NCBI GenBank assembly: GCA_004557405.1
Contig: SFDZ01000013.1
Span: 1-45,922, forward strand
DNA from: Bacteroidales bacterium
Lineage (GTDB): Bacteria > Bacteroidota > Bacteroidia > Bacteroidales > Paludibacteraceae
Length of the DNA: 45,922 nucleotides
Direction: 5' to 3'
Shown: one piece after another, positions 7,844 to 16,807 of the stretch
How positions within the stretch are numbered: the stretch's first letter is position 1
Layout: the number at the start of each line of letters is the position of its first letter
The notes under the pieces: generated by a model
Databases searched by the model: none
What the model saw: the letters and a program-made list of their open reading frames with translations, nothing else
What the model was told of the DNA's origin: nothing
Translations under genes and position numbers: made by a program

Positions 7844-7858
7844 GTGTGCGGGTGGTTT

Positions 7859-9400
7859 TTATTCGCGGAAATAGACTCGTCGCACGCGCGAAGCGATGGA
7901 TGTGAGCACTTCGTATGGGATGGTTCCCAAAGTTGTGGCAATGTCGGATATGCGATGATTGTCGCCAAACACGACCACTTCGTCGCCCACATCGGCATTG
8001 AGTCCGGTAACGTCCACCATCATCAAATCCATGCAGATGTTGCCCACAATCGGCGCCCGTTGTCCGTTATAGAATACGGCTCCGATGCCATTGCCAAGGC
8101 GGCGGTCCATGCCGTCGGCATAACCTATCGGCAGGAGTGCGATTTCGGTGTCGTGGTCTATTTTGCCGCGCCGGTTGTACCCTACCGTGTCGCCGGCTTT
8201 GACGGTTTTCAGTTGCATGATGCGCGTGCTCAACGAGCAGACATTGCGGAGTTTTTGTTCGTTGACGCAATTCATGCCCCACAGGCCGATGCCCAAGCGC
8301 ACCATGTCGAACTGATAGTTGGCGAAGCGTTCGATGCCGGCGGTATTGAGCGTGTGTTTGATGACCGTGTAGCCGATGCCTTGTTCGAGTGCTGCTGCAT
8401 TTTGGGCAAAACATGCTATTTGCTGCATGGTAAATGCGTCCATCGGCGGCGTAGGTTCGTCGGCGGCAGCCAAATGCGAGAACGTCGATGCGACACGCAC
8501 GGCTGTTTGTCCGTTTATCAGGGCGCACACTTGCGCAATGTCGGCAGTTTCGAAGCCTGCGCGGTGCATGCCGGTGTCGAGTTTGATGTGGATGGGATAA
8601 TCGGTCAGTCCGTGCCGTTGTGCTTCGGCAATAATCAGTTTGAGGAAGTGGAACGAGCAGATTTCGGGTTCGAGCCGATATTTGAACAGATGGTGCAAGG
8701 CCGTTTCCATCGGGTCGAGCACGATGATGGGCAGATTGATGCCGGCTTGTCGTAGTTCGACGCCCTCGTTGACGAATGCCACACCAAGATAATTGACTCC
8801 GTGATGTTGCATGGCTTGTGCCACTTCGATGGAGCCGCTGCCATAGGCCGATGCTTTCACCATACACATCAGTTTGGTGGTCGGTTTCAACTTCGAGCGG
8901 AAGTAGTCGATGTTGTGAAACATGGCATCGAAGTTGATTTCGAGCACGGTGTCGTGCGCCAACAAGCGTAAGTGCGACAAGATGCGTTCCGGCTCAAATT
9001 CCGGTGCAATTTTCATCAAAATGGCTTCGTTTTGAAATGTTGAAATGATTTCCGACCCCAGAAAATCGGCAGTTGTTTGAAAGAATGCTTTATTCTGAAT
9101 ATCAAACAGTTTCGCGTGCGAATACAGGTCATTTCCAATAAAAACAAGCCTATTCACAGCCTGTGAATTTATCACTTGTCGAATATTGGCATAAAACATT
9201 TCGCACACCACCTCGTCGCCGTTGATGTCGGACACGATAAGTGTGCGGCGCAAGTTTTGGTTGGCCGATTGCTGTTCCAAAAATCCGAGCGCGTGCTTGG
9301 TAAGCGATGTGAGGTCGGAGTCGTGCGTATCGCGCACCAACAGACAGCCGTTGATGCCGGCTTCGACTTCAAAGCGTGGTGTTTTTTGCGTTACATTCAT
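7859..9400 (-). CDS. alr: Alanine racemase with N-terminal MurF C-terminal-domain remnant
   Basis: The protein of 513 residues interconverts L- and D-alanine for peptidoglycan. The racemase starts near residue 148 (HDTVLEINFDAM). The PLP lysine is K182 (MVKASAYGSG), and the second catalytic base is Tyr408 (VGYNRRGK), with LDTGMHRAGF and GNICMDLM as further motifs. The first 145 residues (FEVEAGINGCLLVRDTHDSD, TLIVSDI) resemble the C-terminal Mur-ligase domain of the MurF-Alr fusion known from Bacteroides, from memory of that fusion. The MurF N-terminal and ATP-binding domains are absent: the nagB stop lies only 15 bp upstream. A separate murF should exist elsewhere. The adjoining operon has nagB upstream and yigZ downstream. 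Confidence 0.9.
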   Translation of the reverse strand: MNVTQKTPRFEVEAGINGCLLVRDTHDSDLTSLTKHALGFLEQQSANQNLRRTLIVSDINGDEVVCEMFYANIRQVINSQAVNRLVFIGNDLYSHAKLFDIQNKAFFQTTADFLGSEIISTFQNEAILMKIAPEFEPERILSHLRLLAHDTVLEINFDAMFHNIDYFRSKLKPTTKLMCMVKASAYGSGSIEVAQAMQHHGVNYLGVAFVNEGVELRQAGINLPIIVLDPMETALHHLFKYRLEPEICSFHFLKLIIAEAQRHGLTDYPIHIKLDTGMHRAGFETADIAQVCALINGQTAVRVASTFSHLAAADEPTPPMDAFTMQQIACFAQNAAALEQGIGYTVIKHTLNTAGIERFANYQFDMVRLGIGLWGMNCVNEQKLRNVCSLSTRIMQLKTVKAGDTVGYNRRGKIDHDTEIALLPIGYADGMDRRLGNGIGAVFYNGQRAPIVGNICMDLMMVDVTGLNADVGDEVVVFGDNHRISDIATTLGTIPYEVLTSIASRVRRVYFRE

Positions 9401-9415
9401 GCGTTTTAGCGGTGA

Positions 9416-10225
9416 TTAAAGCAGATTATCGGCATTCAGATTATCCTTTTCGATGTCGAGAAAATAGCGATACGTACCAACTTTCAGTTCGTAGCACGCT
9501 TCGTAGTCGCACACGATGATGCCTTTTGGGTGCATTTGCAGTGCGCTCACCGTCCACATGTGCGAAACACCCTCTTCGACAGCATGCTGCAAGGCGCGCG
9601 CTTTGCTGTGTCCGTTGACGATGATGAGCACCTCTTTGGCATCGAGCACGGTGCCCACGCCGACCGTCAGTGCCGTTTTTGGCACTTTGTTGACATCGTT
9701 GTCGAAGAAACGCGAATTGGCAATGATAGTGTCGGTAGTCAGCGATTTTTGGCGTGTGCGCGATGCCAACGACGAGCCCGGCTCGTTGAACGCGATATGT
9801 CCGTCGGGGCCGATGCCGCCAAGGAACAAGTCGATGCCGCCAACCGCCTTAATTTTGGCTTCGTAGCGTTCGCATTCGGCCGTCAGATCGGCGGCATTTC
9901 CGTTCAGAATATTGACATTTTCGCGTTTGATGTCGATGTGTTTGAAAAAGTTGTTCCACATGAACGAGTGATAACTTTCGGGGTGCTCCTCGGGCAGGCC
10001 GATGTATTCGTCCATATTGAATGTGATGACGTGTTGGAACGAAACGATGCCTTGTCGGTTCAGGTTGATGAGTTCGCGATACATGCCCAATGGCGATGAT
10101 CCGGTGGGCAATCCGAGCACGAAAGGTTTGTCGGCTGTGGGTGCGGCATCCAAAATGCGGCGGGCGACATAGCGTGCTGCCCAACGCGACACTTCGGCGT
10201 AATCCGGTTCGATGATAACTCTCAT
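9416..10225 (-). CDS. nagB: Glucosamine-6-phosphate deaminase
   Basis: The 269-residue enzyme converts glucosamine 6-phosphate to fructose 6-phosphate and ammonia. Family motifs are LGLPTGSSPLGMYREL near the N-terminus, FNMDEYIGLPEEHPESYHSF, and GIGPDGHIAFNEPGSSLASRT, which contain the catalytic Asp, Glu and His residues. Length equals the usual 262-270. It lies 37 bp downstream of the fabD stop and 15 bp upstream of alr, so amino sugar catabolism and cell-wall precursor genes share a transcript. No separate promoter matching the -7 consensus is seen in the 37-bp gap. Confidence 0.95.
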   Translation of the reverse strand: MRVIIEPDYAEVSRWAARYVARRILDAAPTADKPFVLGLPTGSSPLGMYRELINLNRQGIVSFQHVITFNMDEYIGLPEEHPESYHSFMWNNFFKHIDIKRENVNILNGNAADLTAECERYEAKIKAVGGIDLFLGGIGPDGHIAFNEPGSSLASRTRQKSLTTDTIIANSRFFDNDVNKVPKTALTVGVGTVLDAKEVLIIVNGHSKARALQHAVEEGVSHMWTVSALQMHPKGIIVCDYEACYELKVGTYRYFLDIEKDNLNADNLL

Positions 10226-10262
10226 TATAAATTACTAATTATTAAGCGATTAAGTGATTTTA

Positions 10263-11132
10263 TTATTCGGCTGTAACGTCCGGATTGATTTTATGGATAA
10301 GTCCTTGCAGCACGGTGCCCGGTCCGAGTTCTTTGAAGTAGTCGGCGCCATCAGCAATCATGTTTTGCACGCTGTACGACCAACGCACAGCGCCTGTCAG
10401 TTGGGCAATGCAGTTGGCTTTCAATTCGTCGGGGGCAGTGTGCGGCAGTGCATCAACGTTTTGATAGACAGGACAAATCGGTTTGTGGAAGTCGGTAGCG
10501 CAAATAGCCGTTTCGAGTTCGGCGCGCGCCGGTTCCATCAGTGGCGAGTGGAATGCGCCACCCACTGCGAGTTTGAGTGCGCGTTTGGCGCCGGCTTCTT
10601 TCAGTTTCAGGCAGGCGGCATCGATGGCTTCGACTGCACCGGATATGACCAATTGTCCCGGGCAGTTGTAGTTGGCCGGCACGACCACGCCATCAACGGT
10701 TTTCAGAATTTCCTCGATTTGAGCATCGGGCAAAGCGATGACAGCGGCCATAGTGCCCGGTTGCATTTCGCACGCTTTCTGCATGGCGCGTGCCCGCGCT
10801 GCCACAAGTTTCAGACCGTCGTCGAACGACAAGGCGCCTGCTGCGACCATGGCCGAATATTCGCCCAACGAGTGTCCGGCCACCATGTCGGGGCGGAAGT
10901 CGTCGCCCAGCACCAATGCCGAGATGACGGAATGGAGGAAAACAGCCGGTTGCGTTACTTTGGTTTGGCGCAAATCGTCGTCGTCGCCGGCAAACATCAC
11001 GTCGGTGATGCGGAAGCCAAGAATGTCGTTGGCGCGTTCGAATAAATCTTTGGCAAGTGGCGACGATTCGTACAAATCCTTGCCCATGCCCACAAATTGA
11101 GCCCCTTGTCCGGGGAATACATACGCTTTCAT
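10263..11132 (-). CDS. fabD: Malonyl-CoA:ACP transacylase
   Basis: The 289-residue enzyme loads malonate on acyl carrier protein for fatty acid synthesis. The start is at 11132, giving MKAYVFPGQGAQFVGMGKDL, because an upstream extension has no family similarity. The nucleophile lies in GHSLGEYSAM (Ser88), and the base is His195 in GGAFHSPLM. The typical end NIAQMLTGAVRW-like region is represented by NCIAQLTGAVRWSYSVQ. The gene is 20 bp downstream of gmk. It could also supply malonyl-ACP to the polyene cluster in this window, which lacks its own transacylase; that is an inference. Confidence 0.95.
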   Translation of the reverse strand: MKAYVFPGQGAQFVGMGKDLYESSPLAKDLFERANDILGFRITDVMFAGDDDDLRQTKVTQPAVFLHSVISALVLGDDFRPDMVAGHSLGEYSAMVAAGALSFDDGLKLVAARARAMQKACEMQPGTMAAVIALPDAQIEEILKTVDGVVVPANYNCPGQLVISGAVEAIDAACLKLKEAGAKRALKLAVGGAFHSPLMEPARAELETAICATDFHKPICPVYQNVDALPHTAPDELKANCIAQLTGAVRWSYSVQNMIADGADYFKELGPGTVLQGLIHKINPDVTAE

Positions 11133-11152
11133 AATGATATAAATTTTTTTGT

Positions 11153-11734
11153 TTATTTTCGGGTTAAAAATTCGGTTACAAGATTCAATATTTCGGTTTG
11201 TGCCGTTGCGAGGTCGTCGTTGACGACAATGGCGTCGAACTGCGGTGCAAACTGCATTTCCCACGCGGCTTTGGCCAACCGTTTTTCTATCATTTCGGGT
11301 GCATCGGTGGCACGTCCGACCAATCGGCGGCGCAACTCGTCGGCCGACGGCGGCTGCACAAACACGGCCAATGCCCTATCGCCGTAGATGCGTTTGATGT
11401 TGAGTCCGCCTTTGACATCGACGTCGAACAGCAGATTGGAGCCTTGGGCGAGTTTGTTGTCGACTTCGGATTTGAGTGTGCCATAGAAGCAGTTGTCGTA
11501 CACCTCTTCGTATTCGACGAAAGCGTTTTCGGCTATTTTTTGTCGAAATTCGTCTATCGACAGGAAGAAGTATTCTACGCCATTGCGTTCGTCGCCGCGC
11601 GGTGCCCGGCTGGTGGCCGACACCGAGAATTCGATGTGTTGGCAGCAGTGTGCCATGAGGAATTTTTCCAACGTGCTTTTGCCGCTGCCCGATGGTGCGC
11701 ACACGATGATGATTTTGCCTTGTTGGTTTGTCAT
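11153..11734 (-). CDS. gmk: Guanylate kinase
   Basis: The 193-residue enzyme phosphorylates GMP to GDP. The P-loop is APSGSGKST at residues 13-21. GMP-binding segments follow: SVSATSRAPRGDERNGVEYFF and FDVDVKGGLNIKRIYG, with the lid RRRLVGRATD. The length is normal. It follows yicC by 13 bp and precedes fabD by 20 bp; the yicC-gmk pair is conserved in many bacteria, which supports both calls. Confidence 0.95.
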   Translation of the reverse strand: MTNQQGKIIIVCAPSGSGKSTLEKFLMAHCCQHIEFSVSATSRAPRGDERNGVEYFFLSIDEFRQKIAENAFVEYEEVYDNCFYGTLKSEVDNKLAQGSNLLFDVDVKGGLNIKRIYGDRALAVFVQPPSADELRRRLVGRATDAPEMIEKRLAKAAWEMQFAPQFDAIVVNDDLATAQTEILNLVTEFLTRK

Positions 11735-11747
11735 TGCGCAAGTTTTT

Positions 11748-12629
11748 TTACAATACGTTCAACACTTGTTCTTTTATCTGTTCCAACTCGTCTTTCATTT
11801 TGACGACAATGATTTGCATTTCGCTGTGGTTCGATTTCGAGCCTAACGTGTTGATTTCGCGTCCCATTTCTTGGGCAATGAATCCGAGTTTTTTGCCGGC
11901 GGCATGTTCGTGTTCCATCGTTTCGGCAAAATATTTGAGATGGTTGCGCAGGCGCACTTTTTCTTCGTTCACATCGAGTTTTTCGATGTAGTAAATCAAC
12001 TCTTGTTCGAAGCGATTGCGATCGACAGCCACTTTGTTTTCGATTTCGGTCAGATTTTCGAGCAGGCGTGTGCGTATTTTAGCGATGCGTTCAGACTCGT
12101 ATTTATCGACTTCGAGCAGCAATGCGCCGATGTGTTCGAGTTTTTCGGCGAACATGCGTTGCAGGGCGGCGCCTTCTTGTTGGCGAAAAGCGATGAGTTG
12201 GTCGATGGCACGCCCGACCGTGTCGAACAGCGCCTTGTACTCGTCGGCATCGACCGATGGCGTATCGATTTTGAGTGCATCGGGCAGGCGCAGCAGCGTG
12301 TCGAACAGATTGGCTTCGGCCGGCAGCGGTATGTGCAGTTGTTGCGACATTTCGACCAACTGTTTGTAGTAGTTGCCCACTATCGTTTGATTGATGCAGG
12401 CTGCGGCGCTGCCGTCGGTGTCTTCCACCGTCAGTGCAAAGTCTATTTTGCCGCGTTCCAAGCGTTGCGCTATCAGGTTGCGCAGGTCGATTTCCTTGTC
12501 GCGGTACGCGTTTGCGATGCGTGTCGATAGGTCAACTTGTTTGGAATTAAGCGATTTGATTTCGACCGTGATTTTTTTGTTGTTGTATTCGCAGATGGCT
12601 TTTCCGTAGCCTGTCATCGAAAGTAGCAT
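11748..12629 (-). CDS. yicC: YicC/YloC family endoribonuclease-like protein
   Basis: The protein of 293 residues starts with the family signature MLLSMTGYGKAICEYNNKK and VEIKSLNSKQVDLSTRI. It ends with the conserved KLGFIAQEMGREINTLGSKSNHSEMQ and QIKEQVLNVL. The family (UPF0701) is associated with RNA turnover; E. coli YicC and Bacillus YloC have reported endoribonuclease activity. Coiled-coil helices fill the middle. Its position directly upstream of gmk is conserved. A -7 box lies 50 bp upstream at 12679, so it heads a transcript separate from the nuclease gene before it. Confidence 0.92.
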   Translation of the reverse strand: MLLSMTGYGKAICEYNNKKITVEIKSLNSKQVDLSTRIANAYRDKEIDLRNLIAQRLERGKIDFALTVEDTDGSAAACINQTIVGNYYKQLVEMSQQLHIPLPAEANLFDTLLRLPDALKIDTPSVDADEYKALFDTVGRAIDQLIAFRQQEGAALQRMFAEKLEHIGALLLEVDKYESERIAKIRTRLLENLTEIENKVAVDRNRFEQELIYYIEKLDVNEEKVRLRNHLKYFAETMEHEHAAGKKLGFIAQEMGREINTLGSKSNHSEMQIIVVKMKDELEQIKEQVLNVL

Positions 12630-12678
12630 AATGTGATTATTTTTTTACCGGTTCTACAAAAATTGTGCATTAAATTTG

Positions 12679-12686
12679 CAAAGATA
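12679..12686 (-). promoter_or_regulatory. -7 element (TATCTTTG) for yicC and its operon
   Basis: TATCTTTG on the minus strand is located 50 nt upstream of the yicC start in the 117-bp gap after the nuclease gene. No TTG is found 19-20 nt upstream. It is the likely start for the operon yicC-gmk-fabD-nagB-alr-yigZ-lipoprotein. Confidence 0.45.
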
Positions 12687-12746
12687 CATATTTATAGTCA
12701 GACTTGTGCGTTTTTAACACAAAATAAGTATTCCACACGACTTTTA

Positions 12747-15700
12747 TCAGCACACTTGTTCCAAATCGTTCGTTTGCGCGTACCAAATGTATCCGCTCAC
12801 GGCGAAGCCCATGCTCTGAATCAATTCGGCATAGCGTTGCACTTGTTGGTTGTATCGCGGTTCGTGCTGTGTGCCAAATTTATAATCGACCACTACCACG
12901 TCGTGGCCGTTCATCATCACGCGATCCGGTCGGTAGAGTTGTCCTTGCGGCGTGATGATTTCGGTTTCGTTCAGCACGCGATAGTTTCCGGAGAACCATG
13001 TGCGCGCTTGTTCGTTGGCAAGCAGTTGTTCGATAGTGTCTTGCACAGGTGGCAGTTGGTCGGCGGCGAGTTTGCCGTTCATTACCTGTTGTTGTAAGAT
13101 TTTCGGGAGGTCGTCGGCGGTACGCAGTTGGCTCAAGATGTCGTGCATCAGCAATCCGTAATGGCGTTCGCTGCCGGCATCATCGGGTGTGTATCGCAGT
13201 TTGAGTCGTGGCAGAGCCGACACCGAGTCGTAAGTGAGCGTGAGCGATGCGGCGGTGTCTTGTTTGGTGGTTGCATCGACCGGTTGCAGGTCGCCCATCT
13301 GTACAAACAATCGTGTATCGTCGTCTGCAATGGTTTGCATATCGTCGTGCGAGCGCACATATTGCTCCAACAGGTTGACGATATTGAGCGATGTTGATTC
13401 CGAGGAATTTTGCTTCGTTTTTTGTTTTGGGCCGAGTATGTACAAGTCGTTTTCGGCACGTGTGAATGCCACATAGGCCACATTGATGACATCGACAAGC
13501 GTGTATAGGCGTTCGAGTTCGTAGTCGTTCTTAAAACAGGTATTTGTCAGCATTTTTTTTGCGTTCAGCGGCACTATCGGCAGTTGGCCGAGTAGCGGAT
13601 CGTCCGTCGGCGTTTTGCACCACAGAATGCCGTCCACCTTGCAATTCCAATTGCAGAAAGGCACTATAACCGCTTCAAATTCAAGTCCTTTCGATTTGTG
13701 TATGGTCATTATGCGAATAGCCTCCTGTGTGTCGGATGCCGGCAAAAAACATTTGGTGCTTTTTTCGTCCCAATAAGCAAGAAATCCGTTCAGGTCGTTG
13801 GTAAAATGCGCCGTATAGTCGAACACTATATCTTGAAACGCCTGCAAAAACACATTGTTGGCGGCCGCGCCGTGCAGATGCAATATTAAGATGAGTCCTT
13901 CGACGAGTTGGAACAGCGGCTGATTGCGCAAACCTGCTATGTCGGCATAGTTGTCGGGGAAAACGCGCTGAAGCCACTCATCGGCCGTTTCGCCGAGCGG
14001 CGCACATGGCACATCGGCCTCTTGTGCCGTCAGCAATGTTTCTATCAATTTGCGATTCAGTGCATTGTCGGGCGCTATCATAAAGCGCATAACAGCCACC
14101 AACAAGCGTATGCAGGCAGCATTGGCCACCAATAGTGCCTCGTTCGACACCACTTCGTAGCCGGCGGCCAACAACGTATCGGCCACTTGCACGGCTTCGT
14201 CGTTTTTGCGCACCAACACCGTTATTCGGCTGAGCGGATAATTATTCCGAATCAGATCGGCGACGATTTCGGGCAGGCGCTGCAACGCGCGTTGTTGCCA
14301 TGTGTTTTCGTCGTCGCCGGCGAGCAATTCGACACTGACGCGGCCGGCCGTCGTCCGATGCGATTGCTGCTCCACTTCGTTGTATATACTGCGCACCAAA
14401 TCGGCCGATGGTTCCAAGAGAATAGTTTGCACTAAATTCGGAATCTGCGAAAAAAAAGCATTGTTGAACGCAACGATATGCTGTGCACTGCGCCAATTGG
14501 TGTTGAGCATTTTCACATCGAGGTTGTTGCCAAAATCGGTGTGAATGCCCTTCTGCAACAAATTCCAATCGGAACTACGCCAGCGATAGATGCTCTGTTT
14601 CACGTCGCCGACAATCAGGTTCCGGTTGTTCTCGCTCACGCTATTTTGCAGCAGCGGTTTGAAATTCTGCCACTGCAACCGCGACGTATCCTGAAATTCG
14701 TCCAGCATGAAATGATGCAGATAAGTGCCGGTTTTTTCGTACACAAACGGCGTGTCGCAGCCTTGCGTGATTTGGTTCAGAAAATCGGTAGTACTGCCAA
14801 TCAACATGACATTTTTTTCGTGGCAATAGTCGGCTATTTGTTGGCGCAAATCGCTCAAAATGCCGAGTATGTAGATGTGTTCGTACACGGCACACACCGA
14901 CAAATATTTTTCCACATCCAGACTAACGAGTTTGCGAGCGCAATCGTTCAAACCTCCGTCGAAAGCCTGTTCGATGTCGGCGCGGCGGGGCGATTTGGCG
15001 GCACACCATTTATCGATATTGTCGATAGCATTTCGGAATGTGGCGGTGAGCAAAAAATTTTTCGACTTTAGTTTTCCGAAATCGAAATAGGTAACAAAAC
15101 TGCGGTCTTTGCCGCTAAAATCATTCCATTGCAAGTCGTATTTTTGTCGGATGTTGTCGGCGCAGGTGCAAATATCCTTGGTTTGTTGTTCGAAGGCGAT
15201 TTTACGCGCATATAGTTGTTGTTTATAGTCGGCAAAAAACGTCTTGTCTTTCAGTTTTTGGTCCAAACAAGAAGCAAACTGCAGGTACGATTCTTTGAAA
15301 ATTTCCAGGCCAAGTGCCTCGATGTTTGTTCTGAAACGCATCCACGATGCCGTCGGTTTATTCGAATCTTTTTCGGGTGTCAGGCTCTCGCTGACGTACT
15401 GTTTCAGCCACCCGAGCAGTTGGGGATTGCGCGACGGGTCGAGTTCGAACAGCATTTTGTCCACAGCCATTTTCAGCACGCTATCCTGATCGAGTTCGAC
15501 CCCGAAATCGCCCTGCAGTCCGATTTCGCGCGTAAAAGCCCGCACTATTTGCTGAAAGAAACGATCGATTGTCGAGATATTGAATGCGCCATAGTCGTGC
15601 AAAAGGTCGCTCAAAAATTGCTGTGCCAAACGTTGAATATCGTTTTTCGACAAGCCTTCGGATTTCAAATCCTGCATCAATTCGACCAAAAAAGGCGCTT

Positions 15701-15908
15701 TGTCGGAGTGCGCCAAAGCAAACAGTTCGCGCACGATGCGGCGCTTCATTTCGTCGGTGGCCTTGTTGGTAAACGTGGCAGCCAGCGTGCTGCGGTGCGG
15801 GTGGTCGCACGCCCGATTGCGAAACAGCAACAACACATACTCGTAGGCCAAACGATAAGTTTTGCCCGAGCCGGCCGAGGCTTTGTAAACTTGGATATTT
15901 GCAGGCAT
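12747..15908 (-). CDS. addA: AddA/RecB-like UvrD-type helicase-nuclease
   Basis: The 1053-residue protein is an SF1 helicase with a C-terminal PD-(D/E)XK nuclease, as in AddA/RecB-type double-strand break processing enzymes. Walker A is ASAGSGKTYR near residue 13 and Walker B is LDEFQDTS. Helicase motifs IYRWR, NWRS and TIHKSKGLEFEAV are visible, then TRAEND. The nuclease is GLLMHDIL and, near the C-terminus, VVVDYKFG. The start is placed at 15908 because the -7 box at 15931 would leave an ATG at 15929 upstream of the transcript. No AddB partner gene is in the window. It is divergent from tsaB. Confidence 0.85.
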   Translation of the reverse strand: MPANIQVYKASAGSGKTYRLAYEYVLLLFRNRACDHPHRSTLAATFTNKATDEMKRRIVRELFALAHSDKAPFLVELMQDLKSEGLSKNDIQRLAQQFLSDLLHDYGAFNISTIDRFFQQIVRAFTREIGLQGDFGVELDQDSVLKMAVDKMLFELDPSRNPQLLGWLKQYVSESLTPEKDSNKPTASWMRFRTNIEALGLEIFKESYLQFASCLDQKLKDKTFFADYKQQLYARKIAFEQQTKDICTCADNIRQKYDLQWNDFSGKDRSFVTYFDFGKLKSKNFLLTATFRNAIDNIDKWCAAKSPRRADIEQAFDGGLNDCARKLVSLDVEKYLSVCAVYEHIYILGILSDLRQQIADYCHEKNVMLIGSTTDFLNQITQGCDTPFVYEKTGTYLHHFMLDEFQDTSRLQWQNFKPLLQNSVSENNRNLIVGDVKQSIYRWRSSDWNLLQKGIHTDFGNNLDVKMLNTNWRSAQHIVAFNNAFFSQIPNLVQTILLEPSADLVRSIYNEVEQQSHRTTAGRVSVELLAGDDENTWQQRALQRLPEIVADLIRNNYPLSRITVLVRKNDEAVQVADTLLAAGYEVVSNEALLVANAACIRLLVAVMRFMIAPDNALNRKLIETLLTAQEADVPCAPLGETADEWLQRVFPDNYADIAGLRNQPLFQLVEGLILILHLHGAAANNVFLQAFQDIVFDYTAHFTNDLNGFLAYWDEKSTKCFLPASDTQEAIRIMTIHKSKGLEFEAVIVPFCNWNCKVDGILWCKTPTDDPLLGQLPIVPLNAKKMLTNTCFKNDYELERLYTLVDVINVAYVAFTRAENDLYILGPKQKTKQNSSESTSLNIVNLLEQYVRSHDDMQTIADDDTRLFVQMGDLQPVDATTKQDTAASLTLTYDSVSALPRLKLRYTPDDAGSERHYGLLMHDILSQLRTADDLPKILQQQVMNGKLAADQLPPVQDTIEQLLANEQARTWFSGNYRVLNETEIITPQGQLYRPDRVMMNGHDVVVVDYKFGTQHEPRYNQQVQRYAELIQSMGFAVSGYIWYAQTNDLEQVC

Positions 15909-15930
15909 AATCAAATTGCGTTTAATCATA

Positions 15931-15961
15931 CAAAAATAGACAAAAAACGGCGTTATACCAA
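15931..15961 (-). promoter_or_regulatory. Promoter for the AddA-like gene
   Basis: TATTTTTG (15938-15931) with TTG at 15961-15959 and 20 bases between. The start of transcription would fall near 15925, which supports translation from ATG 15908. Confidence 0.6.
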
Positions 15962-16010
15962 ATTTTTTGTCCCAAGAGTTATCAACAAGCGCAAAATAGA
16001 CGATTTTTCT

Positions 16011-16040
16011 TTGCGTTATACCATTTTTTTTGTACTTTTG
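16011..16040 (+). promoter_or_regulatory. Promoter for tsaB
   Basis: TTG at 16011-16013, 19 bases, then TACTTTTG at 16033-16040, 26 nt before the ATG at 16067. This is a clean match to the Bacteroidetes consensus. Confidence 0.65.
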
Positions 16041-16066
16041 CAGTTGCAGAAAATGAGTATCAAATC

Positions 16067-16756
16067 ATGGCCACTATTCTACACATCGAAACATCGACCA
16101 CGGTCTGTTCGGCAGCACTCTCGCACGATGGGCGTTTATGCTTGTCGCGTGTGTGTGCCGAAGGGATGTCGCACGCCTCGAAATTGCCTGTTTTCATCGA
16201 CGAAATGCTGCAATATTGCCGCAGTCACCACCTGCAATGCGACGCAGTCGCCGTGAGTGCCGGTCCGGGCTCGTACACAGGTTTGCGCATCGGAGTTTCG
16301 ACAGCCAAAGGCATTTGCTACGGTCTGAATGCCAAGTTGTTGGCCATCGACACGCTGCAACTGACGGCACGCGCCGCACTGCCCGAAATTGCCGATGAAA
16401 ACGCCCTCATCTGCCCGATGACAGACGCTCGACGCATGGAAGTTTACACGGCGCTATACGACACAAAATTGCGAAAAGTGCTCGATTGCACCGCCAAAAT
16501 CATCGATGCCGACGCTTTTGCCGACCTTTTGAGTACGCACAAAATCTATTTTTGCGGCGACGGATCGGCAAAATGCCGTTCGACCATTGCGCACGACAAC
16601 GCCGTTTTTCTTGACGGAATCGCACCATTGGCCGAGAATATGATAGCGCCGGCCGAAGCGCAATATGCAGCACACGCGTTCGAAGATGTGGCCTATTTCG
16701 AGCCATTTTATCTGAAAGAATTTCAGGCTACAAAACCAAAAGTAATCGATTTATAA
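16067..16756 (+). CDS. tsaB: tRNA threonylcarbamoyladenosine biosynthesis protein TsaB
   Basis: The product of 229 residues helps to make the t6A modification on tRNAs that read ANN codons, as a non-catalytic ASKHA-fold partner of TsaD. It opens with ILHIETSTTVCSAALSHDG and has the motif AVSAGPGSYTGLRIGVSTAKG, diagnostic for TsaB. Then KLLAIDTLQLTARA and PMTDARRMEVYTALYD follow as expected. Length is close to the family. It is transcribed from a clear promoter and stands 51 bp before the DUF4290 gene, which may be cotranscribed. Confidence 0.93.
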   Translation: MATILHIETSTTVCSAALSHDGRLCLSRVCAEGMSHASKLPVFIDEMLQYCRSHHLQCDAVAVSAGPGSYTGLRIGVSTAKGICYGLNAKLLAIDTLQLTARAALPEIADENALICPMTDARRMEVYTALYDTKLRKVLDCTAKIIDADAFADLLSTHKIYFCGDGSAKCRSTIAHDNAVFLDGIAPLAENMIAPAEAQYAAHAFEDVAYFEPFYLKEFQATKPKVIDL

Positions 16757-16807
16757 ACAATTTAATAACAATACATTACACAAAATATCGAAAGTTTTAC
16801 TTTAACT

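Noticed and set aside
11133..11264. Extended N-terminus of FabD (44 extra residues)
   Set aside because: It overlaps the gmk 3' end and has no family similarity; MKAYVFPGQGAQ is the usual start.
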